Positions 43,484-53,771 of a stretch of DNA of 64,000 bases are shown here, piece after piece. The notes under the pieces are model-generated. The model did not search any database. It had not been told where the DNA came from and saw nothing but the letters and a program-made list of their open reading frames with translations. Source of the stretch: Aricia agestis (Eukaryota; Arthropoda; Insecta; Lepidoptera; Lycaenidae); the NCBI RefSeq assembly GCF_905147365.1, contig NC_056413.1, forward strand, positions 4,356,501 to 4,420,500. Reading direction: 5' to 3'. Made by a program: the position numbers and the translations under genes. Every line of letters starts with the position of its first letter. The stretch's first letter is position 1.

Positions 43484-44989
43484 TTATAAGTAACATTTTA
43501 CTTTTCGTTCGATAAACTCAACATCAACGTTCGTAAGTTGAACCTGAATTTGGTCTTTCTTGTATTTGATGTCATTTCCAAAGACTTTGGTCTTGACGGT
43601 GAAATTCCGTAATAGTTGGACCAATCCAGCTTTAGCTTGCGCTGTGGCGTACCGAGCGCCTATACATATTCTGTTACCTTTACCGAACGGTAGGAAAGCC
43701 TTCTCATTCAGTTTAGCTTTGTTATCCCGATAAAGTCTTTCCGGATCAAAAACTTCGGGGTCCGGGTAGTATTTTTCGTCGCGATGTACTGGAAATATCG
43801 GTATAAATAAAGTGGTTCCTTTCTCTATCTTAATATTCCCAACGGGCAACACCGAGTCACTAACGCACTCTCGTAAAACATAGCCGACGGGTGGGTAAAG
43901 CCTCATAGACTCATTGAGCACCATATCGAGATATTCCAATTGGGCAACGACGTCGAAACTCATGTTGCCTTCATTTTTATCAAAGGCCTCGTCAATTTCG
44001 TCGTGCAAACGCTTGAGTGCCTCCGGATGTTGGCCCAAGAGAAGCAAAGTGTTGTAAATTGCAGTGGCGGTCGGATGCACTCCAGCCGTAAAGAAGAAGA
44101 AAGCTTGAGCGGCCAACAACTCATCGGTAGGGTCGACTTCCAATCCCGTTTCCTCATCTTTTAACATCCCATTCTTCTGTATAGACACACATAGATCAGC
44201 GAAGTCGTGTCTTTTTATGGGCTCATTTACTCTCGACTTTAGGAGATTTTTGATGGCTCCAACGAAGAATTTTTCAGCTTGACTGAAAAACTTTATTTTG
44301 AAGATCCTTACAAGAACCGGCGCATTTATGCTCAAGACGAACTTCAATCCCAGCCAAAACGTCGGCTTGACTACGTTTTGTATAATTTTTAGGAATGGTG
44401 ATTCGAAGATGGAGTTTGCTGAGATTCCGAACACCGCTGCCGTCATGGCTGCGCTGCAAAACGTCGAAACCGTCTCCAATGCATTTCCTTTCATTAGTTT
44501 CGGATTACTTCTCATATACGGGACGATGTCTCGAGCGCTTTTATCAATAGTGTGATACATCAATTTAAGTTTACTCGACGTGAACAGGGGGGACATGCTT
44601 TGCCTCAGTAGCTTCCATTTTCTACCGTTGACGAGGAAGATGTTGTTAGCTAGCGTGTCCTCTTCTATGATCTCGAATCCTTTGTGGTTGAAGGCGTTGA
44701 ATTCTGTAGACGTTATGTGCTGTATGTTAGTAAGGTCTCTGAGCAGTATTGCTGGTTTCAGAACAGAGCCGATTCCGACAGCTGGTTCGTTAGGGTATTT
44801 CTTGTATATGTCATGGAAATGCTCGAAGAACGCCCGATCTTGCGTGATATAATCCCAGGCGATACCCACAACCTTGTTCCTTTGGTAAAAAACAACACCT
44901 CGTTTTCTCCAGTATTGTTCATTTTTCACACCTTTCAGGTACACGACCACAAGGACTAAAATTGCAACAATTAGAAGTTGAAATATCAT
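43484..44989 (-). CDS. Cytochrome P450, CYP3-clan (CYP6-like), single exon
   Basis: 501 residues from the ATG at 44989. That codon has A at -3 and directly opens a hydrophobic anchor (IFQLLIVAILVLVVVYL), whereas the frame upstream starts only at TTG. Expected features: C-helix WKLLR at about 125-129; K-helix ESMR at 360-363; PERL at 416-419; haem loop FGKGNRICIG with the Cys ligand at about 442. The length is normal for a microsomal P450, so it should be an ER-anchored monooxygenase. The I-helix is unusual: AGVHPTAT at about 302-309, where most P450s have AGxET or AGxDT, so the acid-alcohol pair for oxygen activation is replaced by His-Pro. There is no intron and no frame break. The family name is uncertain. 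LINE and MITE insertions lie close on both sides. Confidence 0.9.
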   Translation of the reverse strand: MIFQLLIVAILVLVVVYLKGVKNEQYWRKRGVVFYQRNKVVGIAWDYITQDRAFFEHFHDIYKKYPNEPAVGIGSVLKPAILLRDLTNIQHITSTEFNAFNHKGFEIIEEDTLANNIFLVNGRKWKLLRQSMSPLFTSSKLKLMYHTIDKSARDIVPYMRSNPKLMKGNALETVSTFCSAAMTAAVFGISANSIFESPFLKIIQNVVKPTFWLGLKFVLSINAPVLVRIFKIKFFSQAEKFFVGAIKNLLKSRVNEPIKRHDFADLCVSIQKNGMLKDEETGLEVDPTDELLAAQAFFFFTAGVHPTATAIYNTLLLLGQHPEALKRLHDEIDEAFDKNEGNMSFDVVAQLEYLDMVLNESMRLYPPVGYVLRECVSDSVLPVGNIKIEKGTTLFIPIFPVHRDEKYYPDPEVFDPERLYRDNKAKLNEKAFLPFGKGNRICIGARYATAQAKAGLVQLLRNFTVKTKVFGNDIKYKKDQIQVQLTNVDVEFIERKVKCYL

Positions 44990-45059
44990 AGTTAACCTCA
45001 CAGCTGCACTAGTAGACAATAAACTATACAACTAAAAATAAACTACAATATAAAACTGG

Positions 45060-45316
45060 TATGACATGTAAAAAATATGACCACAACTTAACCGGTATTA
45101 TTCGCATTATCAAAATTCCTATGTATAATTTAGGTTAGAAGGAAGTTAAAAATATGCGCAGTTCATTTCAAAATATAACATACTTAATTAAAATTTAATT
45201 TTATAATTATATCATAATAATAAATAATAATAATTATATCTGGCAGATGAGTTATTTACACCAATAAAATACCTACTAAGTACAGGAAAAGTCAAGCCTA
45301 CTTTTTAGTTCTTTTC
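45060..45316. other. P450 upstream region
   Basis: AT-rich. A weak TATA-like TTTTATATTG (minus strand) lies about 60 nt upstream of the ATG. No further element was recognised before the MITE at 45317. Confidence 0.35.
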
Positions 45317-45544
45317 TACAGTGTGTAACCAAAATAAGTGATAATATGTATATATGTATATGCTGCCGTCATAAGAAAAAAGGCCGCTAAGTGATATTCG
45401 CGTATTTTCAGGTTTTGAGTTCACTGAACTAATTCAGTGGACTCAAAACCTGCTACTTCAGCGCTGCTACTTTCACAGTGAACTCTCTACAAGGAACACG
45501 TACACACCCTAAAGTATTATCACTTATTTTTGTTACATCCTGTA
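45317..45544. mobile_element. MITE M1, variant centre
   Basis: Its right arm is typical M1, and the left arm is shortened. The centre contains its own palindrome, CAGGTTTTGAGTTCACTGAA over TTCAGTGGACTCAAAACCTG, not found in other copies. It lies about 0.3 kb upstream of the P450 start. Confidence 0.8.
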
Positions 45545-45552
45545 TATAAGTA

Positions 45553-45788
45553 ACGAGCTTTTGCCCACGGCTTCGCTCGCGTTAAGAAGTATTATTATAT
45601 ACAAACTTTCATCCCCTATTTTAACCCCTTGGAGGTGGAATTGATTAAAATACTTTCTTAGCGGATGCCTACGTCATAACATCTACCTGCATGCAAATTT
45701 CAGCCCGATCCGTCCAGTGGTTTGGGCTGTGCGTTGAAAGATCACTATGTCAATCAGTCAGTTACCTTTGAGTTTTATATATATAAAT
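45553..45788 (+). repeat. Repeat family S copy
   Basis: Near-identical to 6765-7003 and 19289-19536. Confidence 0.72.
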
Positions 45789-46190
45789 AGGAACTAAATT
45801 AAACCGCATGCACCCTCGCTTACGATTGTGGACCCCCATTTTTTGTTACAATAAAAGTAGACCCCCGTCTTCCGTGGACCCCTGGGGTACCTGGAGGCTG
45901 GACCACTTTGAAAAAGAAGCTGGTCTACTCCCAGGACCGGACTGCAAGTTAAGGAGGCCCCGGGCTATTACTTGTTAGGATTTAGGACCAGTTTGACGTA
46001 CCAACACCTTAACGTGGGCTAAATTTTAAAATCGTTGCAGAACGGTCACTCGCGGCGCGGGGGAATGGGAGGGGGTGACGCGGGATGAGGCGCGCGCGCG
46101 GGGGCATGTCACGCGCGGCCGATGCATCGTGTCCATTAATTGTAGTGTTTTTTAGGATAACTTTCGGAAGGTTTCTCAACATTTGAGTAA
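45789..46190. other. Spacer with GC-rich patch
   Basis: Two GTAGACCCCC/GTGGACCCC repeats lie at about 45827-45885. A GC-rich block (GGCGCGGGGGAATGGGAGGG, GGCGCGCGCGCGGGGGC) is at about 46038-46130. No ORF with a known domain was seen. It sits just upstream of the truncated LINE and may be its 5' target flank. Confidence 0.4.
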
Positions 46191-47495
46191 AGAAAAAATA
46201 AGGGCGATAACACCCTTCTTAAAAATTATAGACCCATCTCGCTTTTGAGTCACATATATAAGTTGTTTTCTAGGATCATTACGAATCGCCTATCCAATAA
46301 ACTTGACGAATGCCAGCCACCGGAGCAGGCTGGGTTTCGCAGAGGCTTTAGCACCATAGACCATATTCACACCTTAAGGCAAGTTGTACAAAAGTCACAT
46401 GAGTACAGGCAGCCATTGTGCCTTGCCTTTGTGGACTATGAGAAGGCTTTTGACTCTGTTGAGACCTGGGCTGTTCTGGAAGCCCTGCAACGATGTCAAG
46501 TCGATTGGCGTTACGTCGAAGTTTTGAAAGGTCTATATAATGCCGCGTCTATGTCCGTCCGAGTACAGGGGGCCACAACAAGGCCAATCTATTTGCATCG
46601 AGGAGTGAGACAGGGGGATATTATTTCCCCGAAACTGTTCACAAATGCGTTAGAGGACGCCTTCAAGACCCTAAACTGGAAAGGACGTGGCATAAACGTT
46701 AATGGCAAGTACCTCTCACACCTTCGTTTCGCTGACGATATCGTCATATTGGCAGAATCGTTGGAGGACTTGCAGGAAATGTTGAACGACCTAAATGAAT
46801 CTTCCCGGCGGATCGGTCTCGGGATGAACTTGGACAAGACGAAAGTCATGTTCAACGAACATGTTCTCCCGAGACCGGTTGCAGTTAACGGTGTCTTTCT
46901 CGAAGTCGTAACGGAATATGTCTATTTGGGGCACATACTGCAGGTAGGTAGACATAACTTCGAGAGAGAAACCGATAGGAGGATACAGTTGGGTTGGGCA
47001 GCATTCAGGAAGCTAAGCCACATTCTCACGTCGCATATTCCGCAGAGCTTGAAGACGAAAGTCTTCGATCAATGCGTGCTTCCCGTTATGACCTACGGGG
47101 CGGAAACCTGGCCTTTTACAGCAGGGCTAGCTCGTAAGTTTTCCGTCGCTCAGCGTGCTATGGAACGCGCTATGCTCGGAGTTTCTTTGGCGGATAAGCT
47201 TCGAAATGAAACAATTCGTCAAAGAACTAAAGTCACCGACATAGTGCAGAGAATCAGTACGCTGAAGTGGAACTGGGCTGGTCACGTAGCTCGAAGAACA
47301 GACGATCGCTGGAGTAAACTTACTCTGGAATGGAGACCAAGGCTGGGAAATCGGGGTGTAGGTCGACCTCCAACCAGGTGGGACGACGATCTCCGCTTAG
47401 TTGCAGGCCCATGTTGGATGCGAGTAGCAGGAGATCGGTCATCTTGGCGTTCATTGAGAGAGGCCTATGTCCAGCAGTGGACGACTATAGGCTGA
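46191..47495 (+). pseudogene. RTE-like LINE reverse transcriptase, long open frame
   Basis: About 434 codons are open from the in-frame stop at 46188 to TGA at 47493. They start mid-domain at KNYRPISLLSHIYKLF. Motif A is FVDYEKAFDSVE, motif B GVRQGDIISPKLFTNALED, motif C LRFADDIVILAE, and the thumb follows with KTKVMFNEHVL and YVYLGHILQ. The C-terminal region VLPVMTYGAETWPF, RRTDDRWSKLTLEW and RPPTRWDDDL is characteristic of insect RTE-type elements. The endonuclease and the RT N-terminus are missing, so it is a 5'-truncated copy. It has no internal stop, which argues for a recent insertion. Confidence 0.87.
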
Positions 47496-47516
47496 TATGA
47501 TGATGATGATGATATT
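46191..47516 (+). mobile_element. RTE-like LINE, 5'-truncated, with short (GAT)n tail
   Basis: The ORF above is followed within 20 bp by a GATATGATGATGATGATGAT tail at about 47496-47515, with no poly(A). Short simple-repeat tails directly after the ORF are typical of RTE elements. It belongs to a different subfamily from the copy at 40.8-43.5 kb. Confidence 0.82.
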
Positions 47517-47699
47517 ATATTTAGTCTAAATTATAATTTTGAGCAGAAAATACGGATGCATTTTGGGAATATTAGTGATGAAAAACACTGAACTATACAG
47601 GTGAGTCGGCAGCACTGGAATCAAATTTACGTGAACTATAATATAGGTGAGTTGGTGGCACTGAACGTGTTAATAAATTTTTGAAGCTCAATAGCCAGT

Positions 47700-47858
47700 T
47701 ACAGTCCGACAAGGCTTTATTTGAACATAGGTGACATTGACGGAAGCGCTGCTGGTAAAGGAGAATTGTCAAACACATGTCAAAAATGACGTTTTTGTAT
47801 GATAGAAGCGTTTAGTTCCTTTTCTCGCCACGTTCAAATAAAGCCTTGTCGAACTGTA
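47700..47858. mobile_element. MITE with ACAGTCCGACAAGGC ends
   Basis: CAGTCCGACAAGGCTTTATT then TGAAC at the left pairs with the right end GTTCAAATAAAGCC, TTGTCGAACTG. TA flanks both ends. It is about 160 bp. Confidence 0.82.
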
Positions 47859-48115
47859 CCTATGTAAAACTTTGATAAAAGTAGAAAGCGAAGAAATGTA
47901 CTACTTCTTCTTCTTTTAAAATATGGCTCCTTCTTTATTATGGTGAATTTATTTATTATGGTGAATCGCCAATGTCAGAGTGCGTTGACGAATACTCTGC
48001 CTTATGAGAGGTTTTGTGGAAAAACAAGGGTACGGTAATTATGAAAGGCGTACGGTGTCTGTTGACAATTCCTTAACCTAAAACAAACACAAACATGAAG
48101 AGTTAGTACCACACC
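47859..48115. other. Spacer, likely includes the 3' UTR of the I-like LINE
   Basis: A tandem TTTATTATGGTGAAT lies at about 47936-47965. The minus-strand 3' end of the I-like LINE should lie near 48050-48115. No clear tail or target duplication was found. Confidence 0.4.
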
Positions 48116-48484
48116 TTATAATTTAATTTGGTTAGTATGTATATATATACACAAAGTTTTTACAAAGGGAGTATTTACAAAGGATAAGACAGATTTTAAA
48201 TTGCTAGGGCGAGGGATGTTAGGAGGAAGAATATCATATAGAGAGGATTGGTTCTGTGGACAAGAGAAAAAAATGTGATCTAAAGTGCCCTCGTCTATGC
48301 CACACTCACAAAGAGAACTGTCTCTAACCCTAATCTTGGCTAAGAAAACAGGTGAACAGCAGTGACCCAGTCTGATTCGGCAAACTGTTGAGCACACTGT
48401 TTTGCTTGCTTCTTTAAATTTAGAAAACCAGGGTTTAAACGGGATACTATTCTGGATATCAAAATAGTATTTACCCTTATTCAC
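48116..48484 (-). pseudogene. LINE ORF2 C-terminal Cys/His segment
   Basis: It contains CRIRLGHCCSPVFLAKI and CECGIDEGTLDHIFFSC, a C-x-C-x8-H-x4-C cluster common at the C-terminus of I-, R1- and Jockey-type ORF2 proteins. It follows RNase H and is separated from it by a stop or frame change at about 48,490. Confidence 0.75.
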
Positions 48485-48499
48485 ACTGGTTCGTGTCCA

Positions 48500-49010
48500 C
48501 TAATTATTCCAATTGGTATACGTGTTGTCTTTAGCTAAAGGAATTAAATCCTGGCAATAAACCATATAGTGGCTAGAGGCACCTGTTGTTATTGCGGCCT
48601 TAGCATATGCATCTACGTTTTCATTGCCGGTAATTCCACTATGTCCTGGTATCCAAGCCAGAACAACTTGGATATGTTCTGTGTAGCACTTAAGGAGAAG
48701 CTGTCTTATTTTCAAGACCAAAGGAAATTTGCACTTGGAGCGAAACTGATTGGAGTTAATGGCCTCCAGGGTACTTCTAGAATCCGACAATATGATAGAT
48801 TTATTGAGGTGGTGTGACTCAACAAAGGTAAGTGCTTCTAAGATAGCTAGGGTTTCCCCTGTAAACACAGATGAATTTGGAGGTAATTTAAAATTTAGCA
48901 CCACATTGACTCTAGGGATATATACAGCCACTCCAACACAGCTGCCCTCCGAGAGCTTAGATGCATCTGTGAAAATAAGCAGCCAGTCCCTAATGCTGAT
49001 TAATAATTTG
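48500..49010 (-). pseudogene. LINE RNase H domain
   Basis: Catalytic pattern: first Asp in IFTDASKLSEG, Glu in FTGETLAILEAL, second Asp in IILSDSRSTLEAI, and the late Asp in GNENVDAYAKAA. The WIPGHSGITGNE loop is present. All four acidic positions are kept although the ORF around it is broken. It would remove template RNA during element copying. Confidence 0.87.
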
Positions 49011-49841
49011 TTTGAATTGTGTGTAAGCAAAAACGGAGCCCTTATCAATTGGAAAATTTTGAAGCACTTTTGGATGGAGGGTAAGTGCATTATAGGGAGT
49101 GGAAAAGAGGGAGTTTAATCTAGATTGGAAAATAGGGCAAGGTAGACGGGAGAGTTTTTGGTAGCTAATCAGGATGCAAGGAGGATCCCTATGCGACCAG
49201 TAGCTTGAAGAGCCAACTAATTGCGAAAGGGTGTGAAGTTTACGAAGGAGTGGGTGGGAGGAGTTTTGAAATAACTTAAACACAAATCGGTCAGCAAGGT
49301 ACTGCCTTCTGATGTTAAGAAGGGGATCCCCACATTCAACCTGTAAGGCGTTAATAGGTGTGGACCTCATAGCTCCGACCACTATTCTCAGTGATTTAGC
49401 TTGAATCCTGTCGAGAGTCTTTAGAGGTACTTTATTGCATGGTTCTAAAAGGAAGGAATCATAGTCAAGGTGGCTTCGGATCAGAGCATTGTAAATCAGC
49501 TTCTGCGTAAAAGGATGTAAACCCCACCAGACACCTGAGAGAGAGCGTAGGACGTTTATGTTCTTTTCGCATTTTTTCGCTACATAGTTGATATGGTGTA
49601 CACCAGACAGCTTAGAATCCAAATAAACGCCTAAAAATTTAACTGTATCCTTTACCGGGAGCACTTGTTGGTTTAGACCGATGTTGACATCTGGTATGTT
49701 TCTGGAACGAGAAAAAACAACAACAGAGCTTTTGGCGATAGAAATGGACAAACCATGTCTATCCATCCATTCAGTAAGATAGCGAATGGCAGAGTTGAGG
49801 CGGGCGGAGCAATCCGCAATATCTTTTGAGGCAATATACAT
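48990..49841 (-). pseudogene. LINE RT, motif C to thumb
   Basis: Just upstream, on the same frame, YADDWAMYIA (motif C) lies at about 49850. The segment continues with WMDRHGLSISIAKSSVVVFS and KFLGVYLDSKLSG, then the connection LIYNALIRSHLDYDSFL and LDRIQAKSLRIV. It is uninterrupted for about 280 codons and overlaps the RNase H piece in a different frame. Confidence 0.83.
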
Positions 49842-49893
49842 GGCCCAATCATCTGCGTATTGGAAAAGCTCACAAAAACTATTGACGACGAGG

Positions 49894-50667
49894 TCAGCGT
49901 CGTAGGTATAAAAATTGAAAAGGCTGGGACTGAGGACAATACCCTGAGGTATGCCTTGGTAGACTAGGTATACTAGGAGGAAGTTGGGAATTTTGGGTAG
50001 AGATGACGACGGAACGGGAAGAAAGGGAGTTGCAAATATAGTTTTTCATCCTTGTCGAGCCACTCAGCTGAAGCAATTTTTGCCTGAGCACCGGAAGTCT
50101 GACATTATCGTACGCAGATGATAAGTCCAGGAACACCGCTACCACATGTTCCATTTTCGAAAAGGCGATGCGGATATCGGTCACGAGTGTTGCTACACTG
50201 TCCGTGGTGCTAAAGCCTTTTCGAAAACCGAACTGTGTTTTAGATAACACACCCCGACTCTCCATTAGCCACTCCAATCTGTTCTTGATTAAATGTTCCA
50301 AAATTTTTCCTAAAGTCGCCGACAGAGCTATAGGTCTATAGCTGGTAGGATCATTGCTGGGTTTACCTGGCTTAAGAATGGGTAAGATAATTTGTGAACG
50401 CCATTCCTCCGGAGGAACTTCCGACTGGTAAATGTCATTGAGAATCCTGAGACACAGATGTTGTGTGTCTGGTCCGCTGTTGACAATAAAGGAATATGGG
50501 ATTCCATCTGCACCAGGAGCGGTATCCTTTAGTGAACTTAGAACCAGACGAAATTCCTCCACAGAAAATGGTGAGTCTAGCCAGTTTGAAGAAGATCCTA
50601 AAGAAGAAAAAACGCGAAGTTCATTGAAAGATGGAGCCGTCGGGGGAGCCAACAATGAAGGAGACAA
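49894..50667 (-). pseudogene. LINE RT, N-terminal motifs to motif A
   Basis: FRLVLSSLKDTAPGADGIPY, SQIILPILKPGKPSNDPTSY, RPIALSATLGKILEHLI, QFGFRKGFSTTDSV, and VVAVFLDLSSAYDNV (motif A Asp). After about residue 225 the expected motif B (GxxQGxxLSP) is read out of frame, so a frameshift lies at about 50,000. Confidence 0.83.
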
Positions 50668-50896
50668 ACTTAAACAGAATTGTCGCCATCCTTCTTTTTT
50701 TCAGAAAATAATTTTGAAACCTCGGCCGAATTTTTTTTGTAATTTAGGAAATTTGACATGGTCATGGACCTAGAGTAAAGTCTTTCAGCACCCTTGCGAC
50801 GTCTACAAGCTGCTGTACATTCCTCATCCCTCCACGGCGAAGACGATCTGCGAGATGCTGTGTTTTTTAACGGAATGGAAATCTCTGCCGCCGGAA

Positions 50897-50941
50897 ATTT
50901 AAAGCATGTCTTGTTGCAAACAAGACATGCTTTAAATTTTG
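50897..50941. repeat. Perfect 21-bp inverted repeat, 3-nt loop, inside the LINE
   Basis: AAATTTAAAGCATGTCTTGT plus T, the loop GCA, then the exact complement. Only one arm fits the surrounding LINE coding sequence, so the other is a local inverted duplication that also shifts the frame. Confidence 0.88.
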
Positions 50942-51093
50942 ATAGTGAATGTGAGGATTATTTGTGTTTAAGTTTGGAATTAGGTTTGTTTTGGAGTCCG
51001 TAGCTATCGCAAAATCCTGCCAATTTGCTTTTTGGATATTGTATTTAAATCTGGGAGGATTCGGGGCTATAGTCTGTCTTGTCGAGTATGTTA

Positions 51094-51741
51094 TTATAAT
51101 ACTAATAGGGAAGTGATCGCTACCAAGGAACTTGACAGGACGGACCATGAACACGATGAAATGGCCGGTGAGCACAGCGAGAGATCTACCACACTCCTAG
51201 GGTTCTGCAAAGGCGAGACCCTACGAGTGGGAAATCCATCATTAAGCACCACTAGGTCATTATCATCTAAGATGACCATGAATAGGGATGAATTAGGATC
51301 ATTAAAATAGGACCCCCAGGATGTATGGTGAACATTAAAGTCACCTAATACAACCCGAGGAAGAGATATAGAGGACAGGATGGATGAGAGTTCGGAAAGG
51401 ATTCTAGGATTGGGAGAGGGAATATATACAGATATATATATATATACAGTATTTACAATACGGACAGCCACAATATTAAACAAACTACTATGTACAGGCA
51501 AAGACATTACTGAATATGTACATTTGCTGGAGACCAAAATGGCTACTCCAGCCTTGCCATCAACTCTGTCGTCCCGGAAACATGAGTAGCCAGGGACATG
51601 AAAACGCGAACCAGGCTTTAGCCATGTTTCCTGGACGGCAATAATCAATGGCTTAAAACTATTTGCGATATTACATATTATGTCCTGTTTTTTGTTCCTA
51701 ATGCTCCGGCAGTTCCACTGGATCATCGGGAACTGATCCAT
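51094..51741 (-). pseudogene. LINE APE-type endonuclease
   Basis: From the ATG at 51741: IQWNCRSIRNKKQD (the Asn of the first motif), IIAVQETWL (catalytic Glu), GYSCFRDDRVDGKAGVAILV, RVVLGDFNVHHTSWG (Asp/Asn), then DLSLCSP. The final SDH motif falls outside the frame (reading SDHFPISIIITYS at about 51090-51130 in another frame). It nicks target DNA to prime reverse transcription. It starts about 120 nt after ORF1 ends. Confidence 0.85.
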
Positions 51742-51864
51742 TATTAAGAACTGTAATAAGCAGCTTAGTCAGGTTTGCACGAGATTTGTTCGGTAGCCCA
51801 GAGTCACCAAATCGGGAGATTAACTGGATGAGGGTAGTCAATAAAGTTGTCGTTCGGTGAAATG

Positions 51865-52596
51865 TCATTTGTCAATTTTCCTGTATGAGGTTGTGACAGG
51901 AGATTTGGATTGGGCTCTGGATTGCAGGCTGGGATAAGCAGGGGTAATAGAGGAGGGAGAGGTCTTGGCAGAGTCGGCAAAGGAGCGTCTCACATGGGGA
52001 AATCGAGCCGAAGCTTCCGTGTATGGGATACACTCCTGTGACATAACAACCTTTATCTCCTTTTGGCGAGCATGTTCGGGACAGGATGAGCTATTAGCAT
52101 TATGAGATCCTCCACAAAGCAGACAAGTTGGATTGGTAACCTCACAAGTTTCTGCTTCATGTGATTGGCCACATTTATAACAACGAGGATTTGATCGGCA
52201 TAGGGCTTCAACGTGCCCGAAACGACAACATTTATTGCATTGAATGATCGGGAGTAGGTAGGTTTCAACGGGTAATGATGTGAAGTAGCAATAAACGCGT
52301 GGAGGGAGTTTTTGTCCTGAGAAAGTCAGGACAACAGATCGGGTTGGGGACCATGAGGATTGTTGCTCATTGGACATTGGACATGGACTACAAATGGTGC
52401 GACATCATTGTTCGTATACAGTTTTTTATTTTCGAAATCAGGACATACATAGGTCATTTGAATAGAGGGAGTAGAATTCGAATTGTCTGTTACCCTTTTA
52501 GATGCTGTCGGGGTTAGCCCGTTTTCTGGAACTTAGCGGTGCATCTAATTGTTTTTCAAGGCCCCCGCCGCCCGGGTCGGGCGGTTCCGCGTCCAT
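51865..52596 (-). pseudogene. LINE ORF1 (gag-like, three CCHC knuckles)
   Basis: The N-terminus MDAEPPDPGGGGLEKQLDAP opens at the ATG 52594-52596. It loses frame at about 52,500 and resumes in the frame reading VTDNSNSTPSIQMTYV. The zinc cluster is CNKCCRFGHVEALC, CYKCGQSHEAETC and CLLCGGSHNANSSSC, the pattern of Jockey/I-type ORF1 RNA-binding proteins. It ends in a Ser/Pro-rich tail. The ATG at 52377 is internal. Confidence 0.8.
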
Positions 52597-53690
52597 GCCG
52601 GCTAAACTAAGTTAAACACGTATTATGCTACTAAAACGACACTTACAACAAAACAATCACAATATTATACACCTACGACCAACAAAAGAACTTCAACAGT
52701 AAAAAATACACTAAAACAAACTGAAAAATATACAAATTAACAAATCTACGAAAAAACACTTGTTTAGGCACTCGACCGAAAAAGCAGAGTGAGAAACACG
52801 GAGCTCATACAAAGAGGAGCTGGCCTAAGCAACTGTGCACTGTGATTTTCAACTAGGTCCTGACGTCATCATTGTGGGCGGGGCTTAAGTCAGTACACTT
52901 TCAGCGTTTGTCAGGTGCACACGTAACGAGAGTCCCAATAAATTGATGTTTTCTGCGTATTTAACAAGGAAAGGATGAAGTATTGTGTTTTACAATATCG
53001 AAAACACTCAGACAGACGTTCTGATAATATAAATACTATCACATTTCATGTGGAAATAATTTTAAATGTAATTTAAATATAAAAGTTCTAGAACATTTCA
53101 GCTTTCAGCGTTAATAATACTACTTGAAACTAGGTGGCCAAACCTTTGAAAGATAATACAGACGTAAATGCGTATAATTTTGCATAAGTTTATTACAATA
53201 ATCATACTTGAATACTGAAAACCGTTATACACTTAGTCTTAAACACATTTAATAGCTAAAACCGTGATTATATAGCTTTTATTATGATATTACTTATAAA
53301 CCGCCATCTGTCGTCACCTATGATAACTATTTGAAACGTAAAAAATATCCAGGGCCGTAGTACGTCCCATAATATTCAAGACAAAATGGCATCTAGTGTA
53401 AGATAGTTGAACTACGTAGTAACATCAACATCGACCTAAGCTAGTAGTTTGGCTTTTAGCCGATAGATGAAATATTGAGAAGTGGGCGGAGCTTGACACC
53501 CCCTCACCCCCAAATTGTCACGCGTCGTTTCATAAGGAAACTTGATTACAACACCTCCTCTTAGTATTAGCTCCGTGGTGAGAAATGTACTAACGTCAGC
53601 TGACTTTGACATATTTGACTTTGATGTTGACATTTTGACAATTGACATTTGACATATCACTGTAATTTCTACTTTTTCGTCACAAAAAAT
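52597..53690. other. Spacer upstream of the TMBIM4-type gene
   Basis: 52597 to about 52870 probably holds the 5' UTR of the I-like LINE. The rest is AT-rich. About 53595-53660 has a TTGACATTTTGACAATTGAC run close to the gene start, a composition often seen near lepidopteran promoters. No ORF with a known domain was seen. Confidence 0.4.
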
Positions 53691-53771
53691 ATTTTGTTGT
53701 GAAACGCAGTGTATAAAATATTTACCTATTGTCCAATAAGTTATTGTTTATAATTAAGAAACCGAACCAAA

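Larger units (their letters stand above)
48116..52596 (-). mobile_element. I-like LINE, near full length, multiply frameshifted
   Basis: Minus-strand order: ORF1 with zinc knuckles (52596-51865), APE endonuclease (51741-51094), RT (50667 to about 49500), RT thumb and connection, RNase H (about 49000-48500), Cys/His C-terminus (48484-48116). An RNase H domain after RT places it in the I-type group. ORF2 needs roughly five frame corrections. Both ORFs being present means it inserted close to full length. Confidence 0.85.

Noticed and set aside
44990..45031. Upstream extension of the P450
   Set aside because: The extension opens with TTG and adds 14 residues before a well-placed ATG that starts the membrane anchor.
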